A stretch of 64,000 bases of DNA from Saksenaea vasiformis B4078 (taxonomy: Eukaryota; Mucoromycota; Mucoromycetes; Mucorales; Saksenaeaceae), in contig JNDT01002232.1 of NCBI GenBank assembly GCA_000697055.1, forward strand, positions 26,331-90,330, in the 5' to 3' direction. Below are positions 23,353 to 36,328 of the stretch, one piece after another. Numbering within the stretch: position 1 is the first letter of the stretch; the number at the start of each line of letters is the position of its first letter. Under the pieces are notes generated by a model. The model had not been told where the DNA came from. It worked only from the letters and a program-made list of their open reading frames with translations, and searched no databases. The translations under genes and the position numbers were made by a program.

Positions 23353-25055
23353 TTCCTACGAAATAGGCAGAGACGCGCGCACAACCCCTCCCCCACACGT
23401 ACTTATATAAGCGCATACCACATGGCAAATTTATTTAGGCCTGTACATATTCAAGCAAAAAGCGTTGCCGGTTTAACGTTTTTGAAAGTAAAATGAGTCC
23501 TTATTTCTAAGCGCCGAACAAACAATCGGCTTGCCGACAGTTGCACTGTGGCGAAGCCAGGAAAATCTTAAAATGTCTGGCATGATTTTGTTCAAATGAA
23601 GCGAAGTAATTTCTTCATCCGTAACAACTCAATCTTCAAACCAATACTGGTGTCAATAACCCATGATTTACTGTTTTATCTCTTTCCAGAACTGCACTGC
23701 ATCAAGCTTGCATTCAGTACTCCAGCTAATGCACCTGATTATACAGACCATAGACAATTTGACATTTATTCCCTTGAAAGAGACAAAACGGGCGCATTTT
23801 ATATAGCAATTGGTGCCTAAACACTCGGTGGATGTGAATTAAAGACATACTGAACTGAACCTTTCGTACACTGTGCTGTCTATCCATTGAAGTCCTAATC
23901 AGACAATGGTCATGGCTACTTTAGCAACACATGCTTTATGCTAACAAAGCCGGAGCATAGGAAAAAGGAGGGAAGTTCAAGAAGAGGTCGAGGTTATAGG
24001 CGCTTCGTGGATGCAGAAATGGGTCTGTAGATTGATGGGTGAAGGAGTACAATGAAACCACCGTTTATTTGCGCTGGCAAGTGCATGATCAGGCCGCCAC
24101 AGAATATGTCGTCTAGAGATATCTGCCGTTTCGGCTAATGTCTATTTTTCCCGGTAACGCTATCATAAGAGATTTACTAGGATCTGTTATAGGTGTGAAC
24201 GGTAATCAGGACCACGTTTCAAAAAAAAATGTCTCAAAGGATTCCTCATAGTTGAAGTAGCATCAAGCACCTTGTTCAGTTTCCATAACTTCTATCATGC
24301 TTAAATGAACGTACAAGGGAAACAAGGATCGATTAGCTACAGTGATGTCGTACAAAGCTGCTCGGGCACAGACTCTAGGATCACCCTGCAGCATAAAAAT
24401 CGTGCAATTTATACAATGAATATATGCAACCTCCTTTACGGAACTATCTTAACTGTCTTGGAAAAAGTTCCTGAAATGCCGGATTGTTCCATTGCGTTGG
24501 CGTTCTCTGAGTGCTTTTTGAAAAGATTTAACTTCCAGGGACGTTCTACCGTATTCTGGCCGGCTTCCACAGCCCAAAGATCTCGGCGCTTGAGGCTGAG
24601 AATCTTTGTGCCCACAACAGATACATTTGTCCTTATAGTTAGGATCTTTACGCTTACAAGAAATGTTGCGCTTAAGCTATAAGCGTACAACCGATCATCG
24701 AGCGTCACCCCGTCCAATACTTGCACTTTACTTTTTAAGTACTCTCTGGAGTTTGCATATAACATGTAACATTTAGAAAGATGCCAAGTTGTTGACCTTA
24801 TAATGCTGGTATGTCGTCTGGCGAAGCTAAACCAAGGTAAAAACATTACGAAATTCTGCATATTATAGCCAGCAAATGAGAGAGCGCATTCGTATGGTAA
24901 AGTTGAACGTGATTGGACATTGTCACAATAGCCACCACAGAGAAAGCCCATTCATTCAGACCTGCTGAGATCCAAATGGGACCCAGCACAGACACGGTGT
25001 ATCACAGGTTACAGGCCTTCGCTGTTGCTTTCCTTACAGTCAATGAACAAGTTCC
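23353..25055. other. Gene-poor region with one possible relic
   Basis: No full gene. Minus strand 24436-24680 holds a frame reading CKRKDPNYKDKCICCGHKDS with four Cys and one His, then a basic stretch ending RHFRNFFQDS. It could be the zinc-binding tail of a decayed mobile-element protein. Other ORFs here are unremarkable. Confidence 0.4.
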
Positions 25056-26764
25056 ATGTCGAGAATACAGCCACTGTCACCCCAGAGTCCTGAATTCAAA
25101 GGAATCTCAGCACTAAATATTATCTATGAGGCTGGTAATTCGCGCATGCTGTAATCACAGAGGGCCATCCACTGATGTGCTTGCACATTCCTTCTTTCTT
25201 TCCTTCTTTATGCTGGCTAGGCCTGGATCGTGAGAGTAGACCTATCCTGATTCTATCTGCGTCCAATTTACCAGATCCTGATATCTTTAATTATGACTTG
25301 ATTTTACGGTAAGAGTTCTTGGGTGGATAAGAGCTTGGCATTGAGACATATTTGTTAGGTTTATTTTAGCAAGGCTGTAAGTCATCCGCCTCATAATTTA
25401 GAAAATTCTTTATCGACTGAATGTCCCCTTATTCTTTTCTGAATAGGGATGAGTTCGTGGAGAGCGACTATGTGCTGGTATTTTTCTCTTCCCCTGCTAA
25501 GTTCCGCCCTCCATGGATGTTTCTTCTGAAGGCTTATAGAGCTTTGGACCGCAAGTACGGTATCATGTTTTTGCTCGGGAAAAGAAACGCTTATTTATTG
25601 ACCGGTAGATACAAGAAGAACCTCAAGGCTTTGTATGTACTCCATCTGACAAGGACCTACCGCATTATCTTTGACTTGGCCAACAAAGTCACGAGGTAAA
25701 AGGGAAACTCGCCTCGGCAATGTTAATTGATGGCATAAAACAGTCCCAAATTTGCACGCAAACTTCATTACATGTCTTCGTTGCAAGAACTGAATGTCAT
25801 TATATCATTATCAACTGGTTTTATACCCCAAGTCGTGATTGATTATGATAAACACCAACTCCAACGGTTATCCAAGGTTCCTGCTCCTGTTCAGGCACCT
25901 TATGCTGCAAAGCCGTTACCGCCGTCATTGGCATTTGGGCGCAGTCTGGAAGATCTTGCAGAACGAGAAAGATGGTCCGACTCAGGCGTACAAGTAAATG
26001 GGTCTGTGTTTGTACCAAAGGTGGTACGAAAACTGGTTCAACATTTACGTGATCATGGTAAAATAATATAGTTGGACAACAACAACAAGAACAAACAAAC
26101 ATTTTATTTTATTTTATTCAGCAATGGATAAGGAGGGTCTGTTCCGGAAATCACCATCCAGTGAAGAACTTCGCAGGGTTAAGGAGGCATTTAACCGGGG
26201 TAAGCTATGACGGAGGTGTAAGACGTGCTTATGAACATATTTTATAGGGAAGGATGTTGATCTTAGCCAACATGATTCTAACGTGTCGGCAGCTTTACTT
26301 AAGGTGTTTTTAAGAGAATTACCCGAACCTCTTATTTCGACCGAGTTTTCTAGTGAAATCGGTACTATCCCAGGTTTGTCTAGCTTTTCTATTGTTTGGT
26401 GCAGGCTATTGACTGTCTTGTGTTACGTTATACAAAAAAAGATAGTGATTGTCCTTCCGAAATCATCGATCGCGTGAAACAAAAGCTGACAGTCGCATAT
26501 GGTCATAAACCTTATCATCTAGGGTTATTGAAGTTCCTTACAGATTTCTTATACGAGGTATCCCAACATTCTAAAGAGAACCGGATGAATGCGCACAATC
26601 TCGCTCTTGTTTTTACACCCAACGTGATCCGTGCGATCGAGGGTCAAACAAACAAGACGCAAACGCCTGTGGCGAGTGCTGCACTCTACCTAACTCAGAT
26701 GAATCAAGGCATGGGCTTGATGAAATTATTTATTGTTGAACGACAACTATTCAGAGATATATGA
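25056..26764 (+). CDS. Sec14-like/RhoGAP protein (p50RhoGAP-like)
   Basis: Exons 25056..25134, 25221..25308, 25359..25376, 25447..25554, 25609..25695, 25744..26057, 26122..26199, 26248..26373, 26442..26764; 406 aa. The N-terminal half is a CRAL-TRIO/BCH-type lipid-binding fold (RPILILSASNLP, YVLVFFSSP, ALYVLHLTRTYRII). The C-terminal half is a RhoGAP domain. The catalytic arginine finger is Arg240 in EGLFRK; LLKVFLRELPEPL and NRMNAHNLALVFTPN follow. This is the domain order of ARHGAP1/p50RhoGAP. It stimulates GTP hydrolysis on Rho/Cdc42-type GTPases and so acts in polarity and cytoskeleton. The third exon is 18 nt. The last intron (26374-26441) must be removed to keep the frame; a shorter 31-nt alternative leads to a stop. 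The tricalbin gene follows 201 bp downstream on the same strand. Confidence 0.92.
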
Positions 26765-26920
26765 ATCTTTTTTCTTACACTAGTTAATTTTTTTTAATTG
26801 TTCTGAAGTGCCGATCCTTGCTGTGTCTGTGTGAGAATTGAAAAACCGCGAGACCAAAAAAAAAACCAGACCTCGTTGTGCGGCCTTGCCTTTTTCTCTT
26901 CGTTGGTCCGCAACAACCCG

Positions 26921-26949
26921 TTTCTTTCTTTCTTTCTTTCTTTCTTTTC
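26921..26949. repeat. (TTTC)n tract in tricalbin leader
   Basis: Six or more TTTC units end 16 nt before the tricalbin ATG, so it lies in the 5' UTR or core promoter. Confidence 0.85.
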
Positions 26950-26965
26950 TATCCACTCCTTTCTG

Positions 26966-29900
26966 ATGTCTGATACTGGTCCTCCACAGGTAAAAAAGGA
27001 CCAAGACGCGTCTAGCGAACCTGTTCCAAGTCAACAGAAGACTTCTGATCGCCAACCACCCGCACCGGCATCAGTACCATTACCTCCTACGCTTAAGACT
27101 CTCAACTCTAACTCCACTACTGAAAAGCAGTCGGCCATTAGTAGCTCGTCTACAACTGAGGAGAGCTCTCCCCCTGTCCCAGGTGGTTTCACGGATCGCA
27201 AGAATCTTCCCGATTGGTACCGAGTAGGATGGACTGCATTTTCGAATTTGCCAAATCCTGGTGATGCTGAAGCAATGAAGCATTTCGCTGGCCTAGACTC
27301 TGCTGTTGTTGCAGAGTTGTATAAAGGTTCTCGCACGGGTGCCTCACAGGAACATGACGTGCTTGCTCAAATGCTTAAAGAAGCTTATTTTGGCGAATGG
27401 TACCACAATGCAGGCGTCCTGGTTGTAACAGTCCTGTTAACGTGGCTCTTGACATGGTTTGGCGCTGGTCTAACTACTTGTCTGATTATCGGTGCATTTT
27501 TGGGAACCTATTACCAGACCTCTATTCGTCGTGTGCGCCGTAACGCACGCGACGATATTCAGCGGGAGCTAATGACCAATCGACTGGAAACCGATATTGA
27601 ATCAGCGGACTGGATCAATCATTTCCTCTCGCGATTTTGGCTTATTTTTGAACCTGCATTGTCTGCACAAATCATTGGCATCGCTGATGCCATTCTCGTG
27701 GAAAATACACCATCTTTTCTGGATTCTATTCGTCTTAGCACATTTACCTTGGGCACAAAGAGTCCTCGAGTCGAAGGCATCAAAACTTACCCAAGAACAG
27801 AGCCCAATGTTGTGGTAAGAAGAAAACAGTGCGCAAGAGAGGAAGAGGAACGATGACTAAAAAGAAACATTTTCTCTGTAGTGTATGGACTGGAAAGTCT
27901 CGTTTACACCTAATGATATCCTCGATCTCTCCCAGCGTGAGATGCAATCCAAGGTTAATCCCAAAATCGTCCTTTCTATTCGCGTCGGAAAAGGAATGAT
28001 TGGTGCTGGAATGCCTGTATTGCTTGAAGACGTCGCGTTCAGTGCCAGAATGCGGCTTCGGTTTAAGTTCTTCAACGAATTCCCTCATGTGCAAACGGTC
28101 GAAGCGTCATTTTTGGAGAAGCCTTACTTTGATTACGTTTTGAAGCCTATTGGCGGCGAAACATTTGGATTTGACATCAACAACGTAACTGAAAAAAAAA
28201 GAAAAGGAGATTGCAGCGCTGACCTTTCTTTTTTCTTTGTTGTGCTAGATTCCTGGACTTCAGACCTTTATCCAAGACCAAGTTCACGCGAATTTGGGAC
28301 CAATGATGTATGCTCCAAACGTATTTACGGTCGATGTAGCTGCTATGATGGCAGGTGCCGACTTAGGTAAGAAGGGCAGCGCAAAAAGTGGAGATGATTG
28401 TTCTTATAATCATATATAGACGCAGCCAATGGTATTCTCGCGATCACAGTCTATTCCGCACATAACCTGAAAGGTTCCGACATGTTCGGATCGCTGGATC
28501 CTTATATCAAATTCTTTGTTGGTCATGTTCAGAGCGCTGAACTGGGTCGTACCTCCGCTCACGAAGATACATCGAATCCAAAGTGGAATGAGACTTACTA
28601 TTTGCTCCTGAACAATCTCAATGACGAACTGTTCCTGCAGGTGATGGATCGAAACACCGGTCGCAAGGATGGTGAAGTTGGTGTGGCCCACTTCGATTTG
28701 AAAGAGCTCCGCGAGTCAAATGATATTGTTGAAGGATTGTAAGTGCCTATGTTATTTGTTCGGAATGATAAATGAACCTTGAAATCTTTGATAGGAGCCT
28801 TCCTGTTCTGAGGAGCGGAAAGACGGTGGGTGAAGTGAAGTGTGATTTGCGCCACTTCCCTGTAGCACGTCCCGAGAAGCAGGAAGATGGTACTGTTATT
28901 CCTCCTCCCGAATCAGGTGCGTGAGTTTGTCCTTCATCATTGAGTACTAAAAAGTTGTTCTTTCTATCAGAGAGTGGTATCTTGCGATTCATGATAAACG
29001 AGTGCAAAGAAGTTGGAGGTACTGTCAAGAAGGGCGGCCTTCCCGTGGTCAGCTCGATCCCTGTGGTCGGAGGTCTTCCTATCGTCGGCAGCGGAGGATC
29101 CGACATTAACGCCTATGCCGTCGTGAGTGTGAATGGACAAGAAAAATTACGCACCAAGACGTTCAAGCGCAGTATCAATCCTCGCTGGAACAAGTTCATC
29201 GAAGTGTTTGTTTCGGACAAGAGCAAGCTGGATCTCAGTGTCAACGTTATGAATGATAAGGAATTTGGCGAGGACGAAGTGCTTGGTCGCTGGAGTTCAT
29301 CATTGAAGGAGTTTGAACATGCGATAGTGAAGGAAAAGATGGACTGGTGGAGTTTGAAGGACGGTACGGGAAAGATCAATCTGGCCATGCAATGGAAGCC
29401 TGTTATCATGACAGGATTTTCCGAAGGGTTGGGTCACGGCACCTACCGTAAGTACAATTGGAGTTAGGTTGGTTTGCCATTTTTTTTCTAACATAAAGTT
29501 CAGGTCCACCTATTGGTGTGGTACGCATCCATTTCTTTGGAGCAAAAGACCTGAAGAATGTCGAAGCGCTAACAGGAGGCAAGTCGGATCCCTATGTTCG
29601 TGTTCTTTCTGGTATGCAAGTGCGTGGCCAGACAGATGTCGTACTGGATGACTTGGATCCTGAGTGGGACAGTTCCCTTTACGTACCTGTTCATTCCCTT
29701 CGTGAAGATTTGATATTCGAGGTGATGGACTATAATGATGTCCAAAAGGACAAAGCGTTGGGCTTGCACGACTTTGTACTCAAGGACATCGTTAAGGAAA
29801 GTACCGTAGATGACGAGACCGTCTACGAAGGCACCGAGCCGATCGATAGGTAAAGCTATCATCAGCATAAACTCGAAGTTTACTAACATGCACGCTGCAG

Positions 29901-31956
29901 GTGGGTGGATCTTACTAGCGCTGAGCGCAAGAGAGGAAAAGGAAGCTTGCATTATACTGCTGCTTTCTATCCTACATTGCAAATAGCGAAAGAAGCAGAG
30001 AAAGCCGAAGAAGAGATTTCTGCTACGGAATCCAAATCTGAAACGGAGGCCAAGCCCGATGCGGAAACTAAGCCTGATGCAGAACCCAAATCTGCCGAGA
30101 CGGAAGCTGCTTCTTCCGAGAAGAGCCTTCCCGAGAAGGATTTGCATGGTGAAGTGATTAAATACACCCAAGATAAAAAGATGGATCTACTTGCCTACGG
30201 TTCAGGTGTACTGGGAGTCACGGTTCACGAAGTAAAGCTACCTGAACGAATGAAGGTGACAACCGATATTCTGCTTGATTCCAACGATCCACAATACCGC
30301 ACAGTTCAAGCAAAGGGCGTTCAACTGCCATTCAATGAAACAGGCGACGCCTTTGTGAAGGAGATGGATTTCTCCCGTCTCATTGTCCGTGTTAAGCAGG
30401 CTAAGGATAATGAAAAGGATGATACACATGTCGGCTACTGGACCCGTCCTGTACGAGATATTGTCCGTGCCTTGCTTCTCGAGGAAACCGAAACAGAGCA
30501 AGTGTATGATCTCTTGGAGTGCCCTGGCGGTTCGATTCGACTCAGTTTTGCGTTTACACCTGTGGTACAGTTTACATTGGATCCTAGCGACAGTATGGAG
30601 AGTAAGTAATGACGTAAAACAAGACGTCGAAATTGACACACAAGAATAGATCAGGGTCTGTTGACCGTAACCGTTCTGAAGGCGAACAATTTGAAAGGTG
30701 TCGACCGGTCAGGCACCAGCGATCCATATGTAGTCTTTAAACTGAACGACAAGGATGTTTACAAGACTGAGGTTTACAAGAAACAGCTGAATCCAGTGTT
30801 TAAGGATGAAAAGTTCTCTGTACCTGTGGTCAGTTGTTCATTTGGGTTTTGTAGTGAAAAATAGTAATAACGTCATTCATCCTAGGTTCGACGTATCGGA
30901 TCCAAGCTGGAAGCCATCGTTTACGATTGGGATCAAATCGGTCGACCTGATTTACTTGCCCAGGGTGAAATTCCGTTCACTAGCGAACATATTGAATCTT
31001 TTGCTGCTAAGGAAATGGATGTGCCACTGGCAGATGGTGCTACCCTCAGGGTGCGTCTGCTATGGCAGCCTCAGCTTATTGCTAGGCAGCGCCAAGGCAC
31101 CAGCTTGCTTACTGCCACAACGCGAATGTTTACATCTGTGCCAGGTTCGGCTATAGGTGCCGGAGGAAAGGTTCTCGGTACCGGTATAGACGTAGGCGGC
31201 AAGGTGATTGGTACCGGTCTAGGCGTGGGCGGCAAGGTCTTAGGTACAGGCGGCAAAGTGGTCGGTGGTGGCGTCTCCGCGATTGGCAGCGGCATACGAG
31301 GCATTGGCAGGTTGGGACGCAAGTCTGAAAGCATAGATACCACCTCCACAGAAGCTGTTAAAGTTGCTGCTCCCGCTCTCGCAGTAGAGGAGTTACCTGT
31401 AGCTCAAGCCAGGGTTTCTCAGGAAATTTCACCAAGCCCCTCCATATCTAAGCGCTCAGTCTTCACAGCAGGTGGTGGTAGGTGGACAAACTTCAAGGAA
31501 AAAAAAAGCCATGAACACTTAACGAATACTCTTTGATTACAGAGGATGCCATTAATGTCAAGGTTACTCTGCTTGCAGGACGTAATCTTAAGGGCATGAA
31601 CCGCGATAAAACAAGTGATCCATATGTGCGAGTGCGCGTAGGAAAACATGTGGTGCACAAAACACGCCATATCAAGAAAACTTGCGCACCAGAATGGTAA
31701 GTTAGGATCGATATTCTATGAACGGCATCTGATTGTAATCCTTTACAGGAATGAGACCTTTAAAGCAAAGGTCAGTCAAAATCAGCCTTTAATGGAATTT
31801 AAGGTGAAAGACTATAATGTGTTCAACGATGTGGATATCGGCGACTTAACCTTCAATGTTGGCGATCTTTTGCAACCTGATCAACCATATGAGGCATGGC
31901 TTCCTTTGACGCCAGGAGGAAATGGAGAGATCCATCTTCGCGTCGAAATGATTTAA
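26966..31956 (+). CDS. Tricalbin (SMP plus multiple C2 domains)
   Basis: Exons 26966..27814, 27882..28184, 28249..28366, 28420..28738, 28795..28916, 28971..29447, 29504..29849, 29901..30601, 30650..30828, 30886..31477, 31543..31696, 31749..31956; 1455 aa. The Pro/Ser-rich N-terminus precedes a hairpin membrane anchor (about 150-180). An SMP lipid-transfer domain follows (about 200-410, with VVCMDWKVSFTPND). Then come C2 domains starting near GILAITVYSAHNLKG, a divergent one near INAYAVVSVNGQ, GVVRIHFFGAKDLKN, GLLTVTVLKANNLKG and INVKVTLLAGRNLKG. Several keep the SDPYV Ca-binding Asp. An acidic Ala/Glu linker (about residues 876-910) and a Gly-rich repeat separate the later C2 domains. Tethers ER to plasma membrane and moves lipids. 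Start ATG follows a TTTC tract. Confidence 0.95.
31146..31305 (+). repeat. Gly-rich 7-8-residue repeat inside tricalbin
   Basis: Units of the form GGKV(L/I)GTG recur five to six times between the fourth and fifth clear C2 domains. At DNA level the units are similar but not identical, so this is an old protein repeat rather than a fresh minisatellite. Confidence 0.75.
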
Positions 31957-32606
31957 GACTTTTTTAGATAGTAATATGCGAACGTTTATTTTTTGTTTAC
32001 ATTACAAATGTCATCTGTCTCCCGTCCAAAGTTACTGTGGTGTTTTGCGGCACAGTGCAATAAGATTGTCGAAAGGGATAATGCAGACGATTCCCAAAGA
32101 CGAATGAATGTTTTAAATGGGCCAAGCCGACGTGTTATACATTAAGTTCAGGCATTTATGTCTTTTTCTTTCAGTCGGAATGGTCTGTGATAACTAGATG
32201 AACGAATTTCCCACCGCTAACAAGACAGGCAGCTGGGTTGATGGTGGTCGATTACTGTTATGTCTAGCCATGAACAAAAGTATACCACGGACATCTGCTT
32301 GATATGTCTCTCCACAAACGAGAACAGTACACGCATTTCAGGAAGACACGTCTTTAAGTTATCTTGTCGCAAGAACATACGTCAAAAGAACTCGCTACCC
32401 GTAAGAAGATACCTGGCACTGTGATATGATATCCAGTAACCATGTTTCATAGTTAGATACGTTGGAAGAATCAACATCTGCAAGACAACTTATCCCAGAA
32501 GTCACCTCAAGATAAACGTCTCGGAAGAACAGAACGCATTGCGGTTTTGTTGAAACGCGACTCTATCTTATTTCAAAGTAGTTTTTTTTTTTTTAATGGC
32601 ACAGGA
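31957..32606. other. Intergenic between convergent genes
   Basis: 3' regions of tricalbin and of the adhesin-like gene. No ORF of note. A poly-T run near 32582-32594 sits just beyond the latter's stop. Confidence 0.5.
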
Positions 32607-33578
32607 TCATCTGTCAAATATAAGCTCCGCGTCGGACTGAGATGTTTCAATTTCGATCAATCCATCTCCAGAGCCTCGGCGACCAATCTTTTCGTGGGGC
32701 TCATCGATGTCAAACGAGATGTTTGAGGCGCTCACCAAAGCTTTTCCACGTTTGGTCTTCACGCGAAAATACCCCGAAAAATTATTTGGCTGAGCATCAA
32801 TTAATTAGTCTCCTTCCTTTTCGATTAAGAGATAGCTTACAAAATGTACAATAATCGAGGCGTTTGATGTCTTGACAGTGAATTTCACATTACTCGCAGC
32901 TTGGGTGATATCCAATTTAACCGAAGCATTTGACGTCTTGACGCGCAATACGTCTTTTGGCCTTACATCGCTCAGGTTGACAGAAGCATTGCTTGTCTCC
33001 AGATAGATCCTGGATGAACTCATATACGATCCTTTTTCGGTCATCTCGATTTTGGCATTTTCCGTCAACATCCGGAGAAGATCTCTGCCAACCAGACGGC
33101 CTTTCACTTTGAATTGAGCGTTTGAGGTCTCCAGATTGATTAGCTGCGCCACCAGCTCACTGTCGACGATGATTTTTGAGTTTTCAGTCTTCAGTCGAAT
33201 ATATTCTTGCGCTACTATGGGTGCGGATACTTGGATCTGACTGTTACTCGTCTGAAGGTCACACAACGCACCACGCCAAGCTTCTGCCATATGAATTTTT
33301 CTATGTCTCTGTCGAATAACTAGACGTGAGCCGTTATCACTAGCGCCGCCACTATGGTGAGCTCCTGCGTCGCTCGTTGAAGGTTGTCGATAACCGTGTT
33401 CAGAATAAGGAGGAGGATCATCGGCGGGGATACTGTGATGTTCTCCTGCAGGCGCTGACAACGGTATTGAGCATCGGCCGGGTAACGGAGGTGCAGACGG
33501 GAGCTAGGCGATAAAAAAATTATGATTAGCACGCCCAACCCATAGATATTGCTTCAGGCATATATGTACTTGGTGCAT
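32607..33578 (-). CDS. Repeat-built DUF4097/DUF7330-like protein
   Basis: Exons complement(32607..32789, 32841..33503, 33570..33578); 284 aa. The first exon is only MHQ. A Pro-rich N-terminus (about 1-60) with PPPYSEHGY is followed by six to seven units of about 22 residues. Each carries (K/E)T(S/E)N(A/S)xhxh: QTSNSQIQV, KTENSKIIV, ETSNAQFKV, TENAKIEM, ETSNASVNL, KTSNASVKL, KTSNASIIV. The C-terminus (FPNNFSGYFRVKT... GDGLIEIETSQSDAELIF) is typical of the fungal DUF7330-type family. Such repeats build a parallel beta-solenoid. No signal peptide or membrane helix, so probably cytosolic. PPPY could recruit a WW-domain ubiquitin ligase (inference). Without the 51-nt second intron the frame ends early and loses the conserved tail. 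Confidence 0.8.
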
Positions 33579-35960
33579 AAAACCTGGCATAAATAGGTAA
33601 GAACTATATAGGATCTTCTTACGTTTTGTTACCTTTCATGATGTATTCTTTAGGAAAAAAAGAGGCGTTTGAATACTGACCCCGTAATACGGTCTCTCTT
33701 TAAGTTGTGACCATTGGTTACACTGCACCGAAAAAAGGACTTAAATATCCACCCAGCTCAGCTCCATTGCTAAGCATGGTGTCACATCTGTCGAGGAGTG
33801 TTTCGATAGCATCTTTGATAATTAAGAACAAAGGTCATTGATGCAGACCGAATGAGGGACACTGATAAGAAATGCAAAGTTCCAATCTGTAGAAAGAAAT
33901 AGCACAGAAAATCTTCAGGAACAGGATGACTGGCCTCGCGAGTAGGAACAAATTGCAAGTATGAACTTCTTCGGTGAGTGCGTATTCCTTGGCCAATCTG
34001 CATTTCATACAAATATGAAACGTACGGGGACTCGGCCAAGATAGGTTCGCTGCTGCTATTACCGTGAGAACCGCGAGGGTAGCAACTACGTCGATATGGG
34101 ATGCTAACTCTGCCTCAGGTTAATTGGGGTTAGCTTGAGAATGTCCAGGCCTAGTAAGAAGAAAGAGGCTAGGCAAGAACCTAAAGTACTAAGCACTGGA
34201 ACTGTAGTAGACTACTGTCAACTTTCTGAGAGGAATGTTTGACGAAATGGAAATATACACAAATAAAAAGATCATTATCTGATATGGACAATATACTTAT
34301 GCAGCAATAGCAATGACATGGGCACATGCCGCGTTAAAGATGATATATACAGTAGGTATACCCGAGATATCAACACAAGAGCATAGAGAATATGTGCTAA
34401 ATAAAAAGGTGTAGGGGATGCTGTATAGCGTGCTTAGTTGCTAAACCTGCGGCACTCTATGACAATGCCAACAGGAACTTACATATGCTTGCAGCAACTT
34501 CTTCGTGTGGCCACGGTCGACTGACGATTTTCTAAGTTAAACATATCTCCCTGTAACAAAAATAAAGCGCACATGTTATAGGCATTCAAATGTAACGCAA
34601 TGATCTCATTCGATCTAGAAACCAATGCCATGACCGTCTTGAAAAGGATCCAGGATGTAAGTTCGGTTGAAACTTCTTGACAGATTGTGATTTAAGGTCC
34701 ATAGCGATACGGCGTGGCGAGTCGTATCTTGCAGCAAAAATATCTTTCGACAGGAACAACGTATTCATTTCATCTGCTCTGATTTATTGATTATTGAATA
34801 GCATTTTATACTATTCTAAATAATTCCTGCATTGATGAAAGAACCAAAGTTGAGTCCGCGCAAATCTGCTCTCATCAAACGTGACAAAAAGATATGGGCA
34901 AATGCCAGAGTGGTGGATGAATCCAGTGTTTCCGATTTTTATTGGACTTTAACCGGTTTCTCGGTCATCTCATCAGACGAAGACTGTTTGGCATCAACGA
35001 TACCGGCAGACATATGCTCATGTTCTCCCTTGTGATGATAACAACAGCGGCTACGTTCATCGTTCGCTCCGAAATAAAATTGAATTCGTATAACTAAAGC
35101 ACGCGTCAATCCTTATAAAGACACAAGGATATCATTCACCTTCGTATTTCTTGGATGGGATAGAGATGTCGAATCCTACGATAGGTCAAAGTAGTTAGTA
35201 ACTGATAATTTCGAGCATATCCTTTTGTATTACCTGGCATGATTTTAAAGCACGAGTTTGGTTTAGCAAGCGATCTTGCAAATGTGTAGGTTTTTATAAG
35301 TTTGGTTGAAATGTCTTGGCAAACAATCGAAGTACTACCAACGCAAATGCTCTACCTGATATGTACGATACAACTCAAAAGTAGCAGTTTATGTTGAATT
35401 TGGGAAAAAAGAAGTTCCCGATGGGGTAATAGCCAAAGCGTTTGATCCATTTAGGGGAAATGCCCCTTTTAGATGGATGTGGCGAGAACCTGATTATGAC
35501 TCAGTTGTGGTCCGTCCTCATCTGTATACTTCTCTCTTCTTATCGGAGTGATTTATCTCTGGCGGAACCACGACGCCCGCAGAGCGTAACTTCTCCAAAA
35601 CGGCTGACACTAAACAAGTTGCTGTGGATCATCGATAAGAACAACATTTCTGCATGAGAAAAGGATCAATAAACTGCTTAGCGATTACACAGTTACTGTC
35701 TCTTGAATATGGGCACATGCTCGAACAAATACCAAATAGGACGCTGTCCTACGTATAACTTCCATATGACTCTTATCTCGTTCCTGGATGTCATAACTGC
35801 TGAGCATGACACTTCTGGAATTCCCGATGCAGCTGGTGATATGTGGCTGGTAAACTATGCTTTCCTTTTTACACCGCGACTGTGGCGATTGTGTATATCG
35901 ACAGGCATCAGCTTATTTCAGTGGGGAACGCTGGCTGGGGGCTGTCTTAAATAATCAGAA
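33579..35960. other. Gene-poor region, small ORFs of unknown status
   Basis: The plus-strand ORF at 34832-35035 opens MMKEPKLSPRKSALIKRDKK and is basic, with an ATG start. The one at 35703-35954 has NMGTCSNKYQIGRCPTYNF and then hydrophobic stretches. Neither has a recognisable family, splice support or a neighbour that would explain it. Other sequence here shows no genes. Confidence 0.35.
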
Positions 35961-36245
35961 TCATGGAAACGTAATGTCTGCGCCAACACGCAACATCTTG
36001 CGATATGTGTGAAACCAATCGCCGCCGTTCTTTACCATTCGCCATTTTCCATTTCTGTTTTTCCTTTTTCCTTTGTTGTATTGTTGTGTTGCTGTAGTAC
36101 AACGTGAAGTAAAAAAGTTCTTAATGCAACCATCAGAGCCAAGGGAAAGCTCTTTTTGTCGATCACGGATCCGTTGTAAGACATTCTGTATTTGAACTTT
36201 ATTGATCTTTACAGATTCAGACAAGTCAAAGCTCTCCCAGTTCAT
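35961..36245 (-). CDS. Hypothetical 94-aa basic ORF (or 3' exon of PHD gene)
   Basis: ATG at 36245 to TGA, 94 residues, beginning MNWESFDLSESVKINKVQ. It has a predicted helix (VQIQNVLQRIRDRQKEL) and a Lys/Arg/Trp-rich end (KRKNRNGKWRMV). Codon use looks coding-like. It starts 84 bp downstream of the PHD gene's stop on the same strand. A GT at the end of that gene (SL|gtaaaa) could splice in phase to an acceptor inside this ORF (GGGAGAG), extending the PHD protein. Which is right cannot be decided by eye. Confidence 0.35.
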   Translation of the reverse strand: MNWESFDLSESVKINKVQIQNVLQRIRDRQKELSLGSDGCIKNFFTSRCTTATQQYNKGKRKNRNGKWRMVKNGGDWFHTYRKMLRVGADITFP

Positions 36246-36328
36246 CCGAAATAAGTGATGTGCCAAGATTGATCGTAGGGAATGCAAATGGGTAGTTTTA
36301 TATATACATGTACGATTTGGTTGTTGTT

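Noticed and set aside
26374..26404. 31-nt intron in the RhoGAP gene
   Set aside because: Too short and leads to an immediate stop; the 68-nt intron 26374-26441 restores the RhoGAP sequence.
29569..30171. 200-codon minus ORF
   Set aside because: Lies antisense to tricalbin exons with strong domain evidence.
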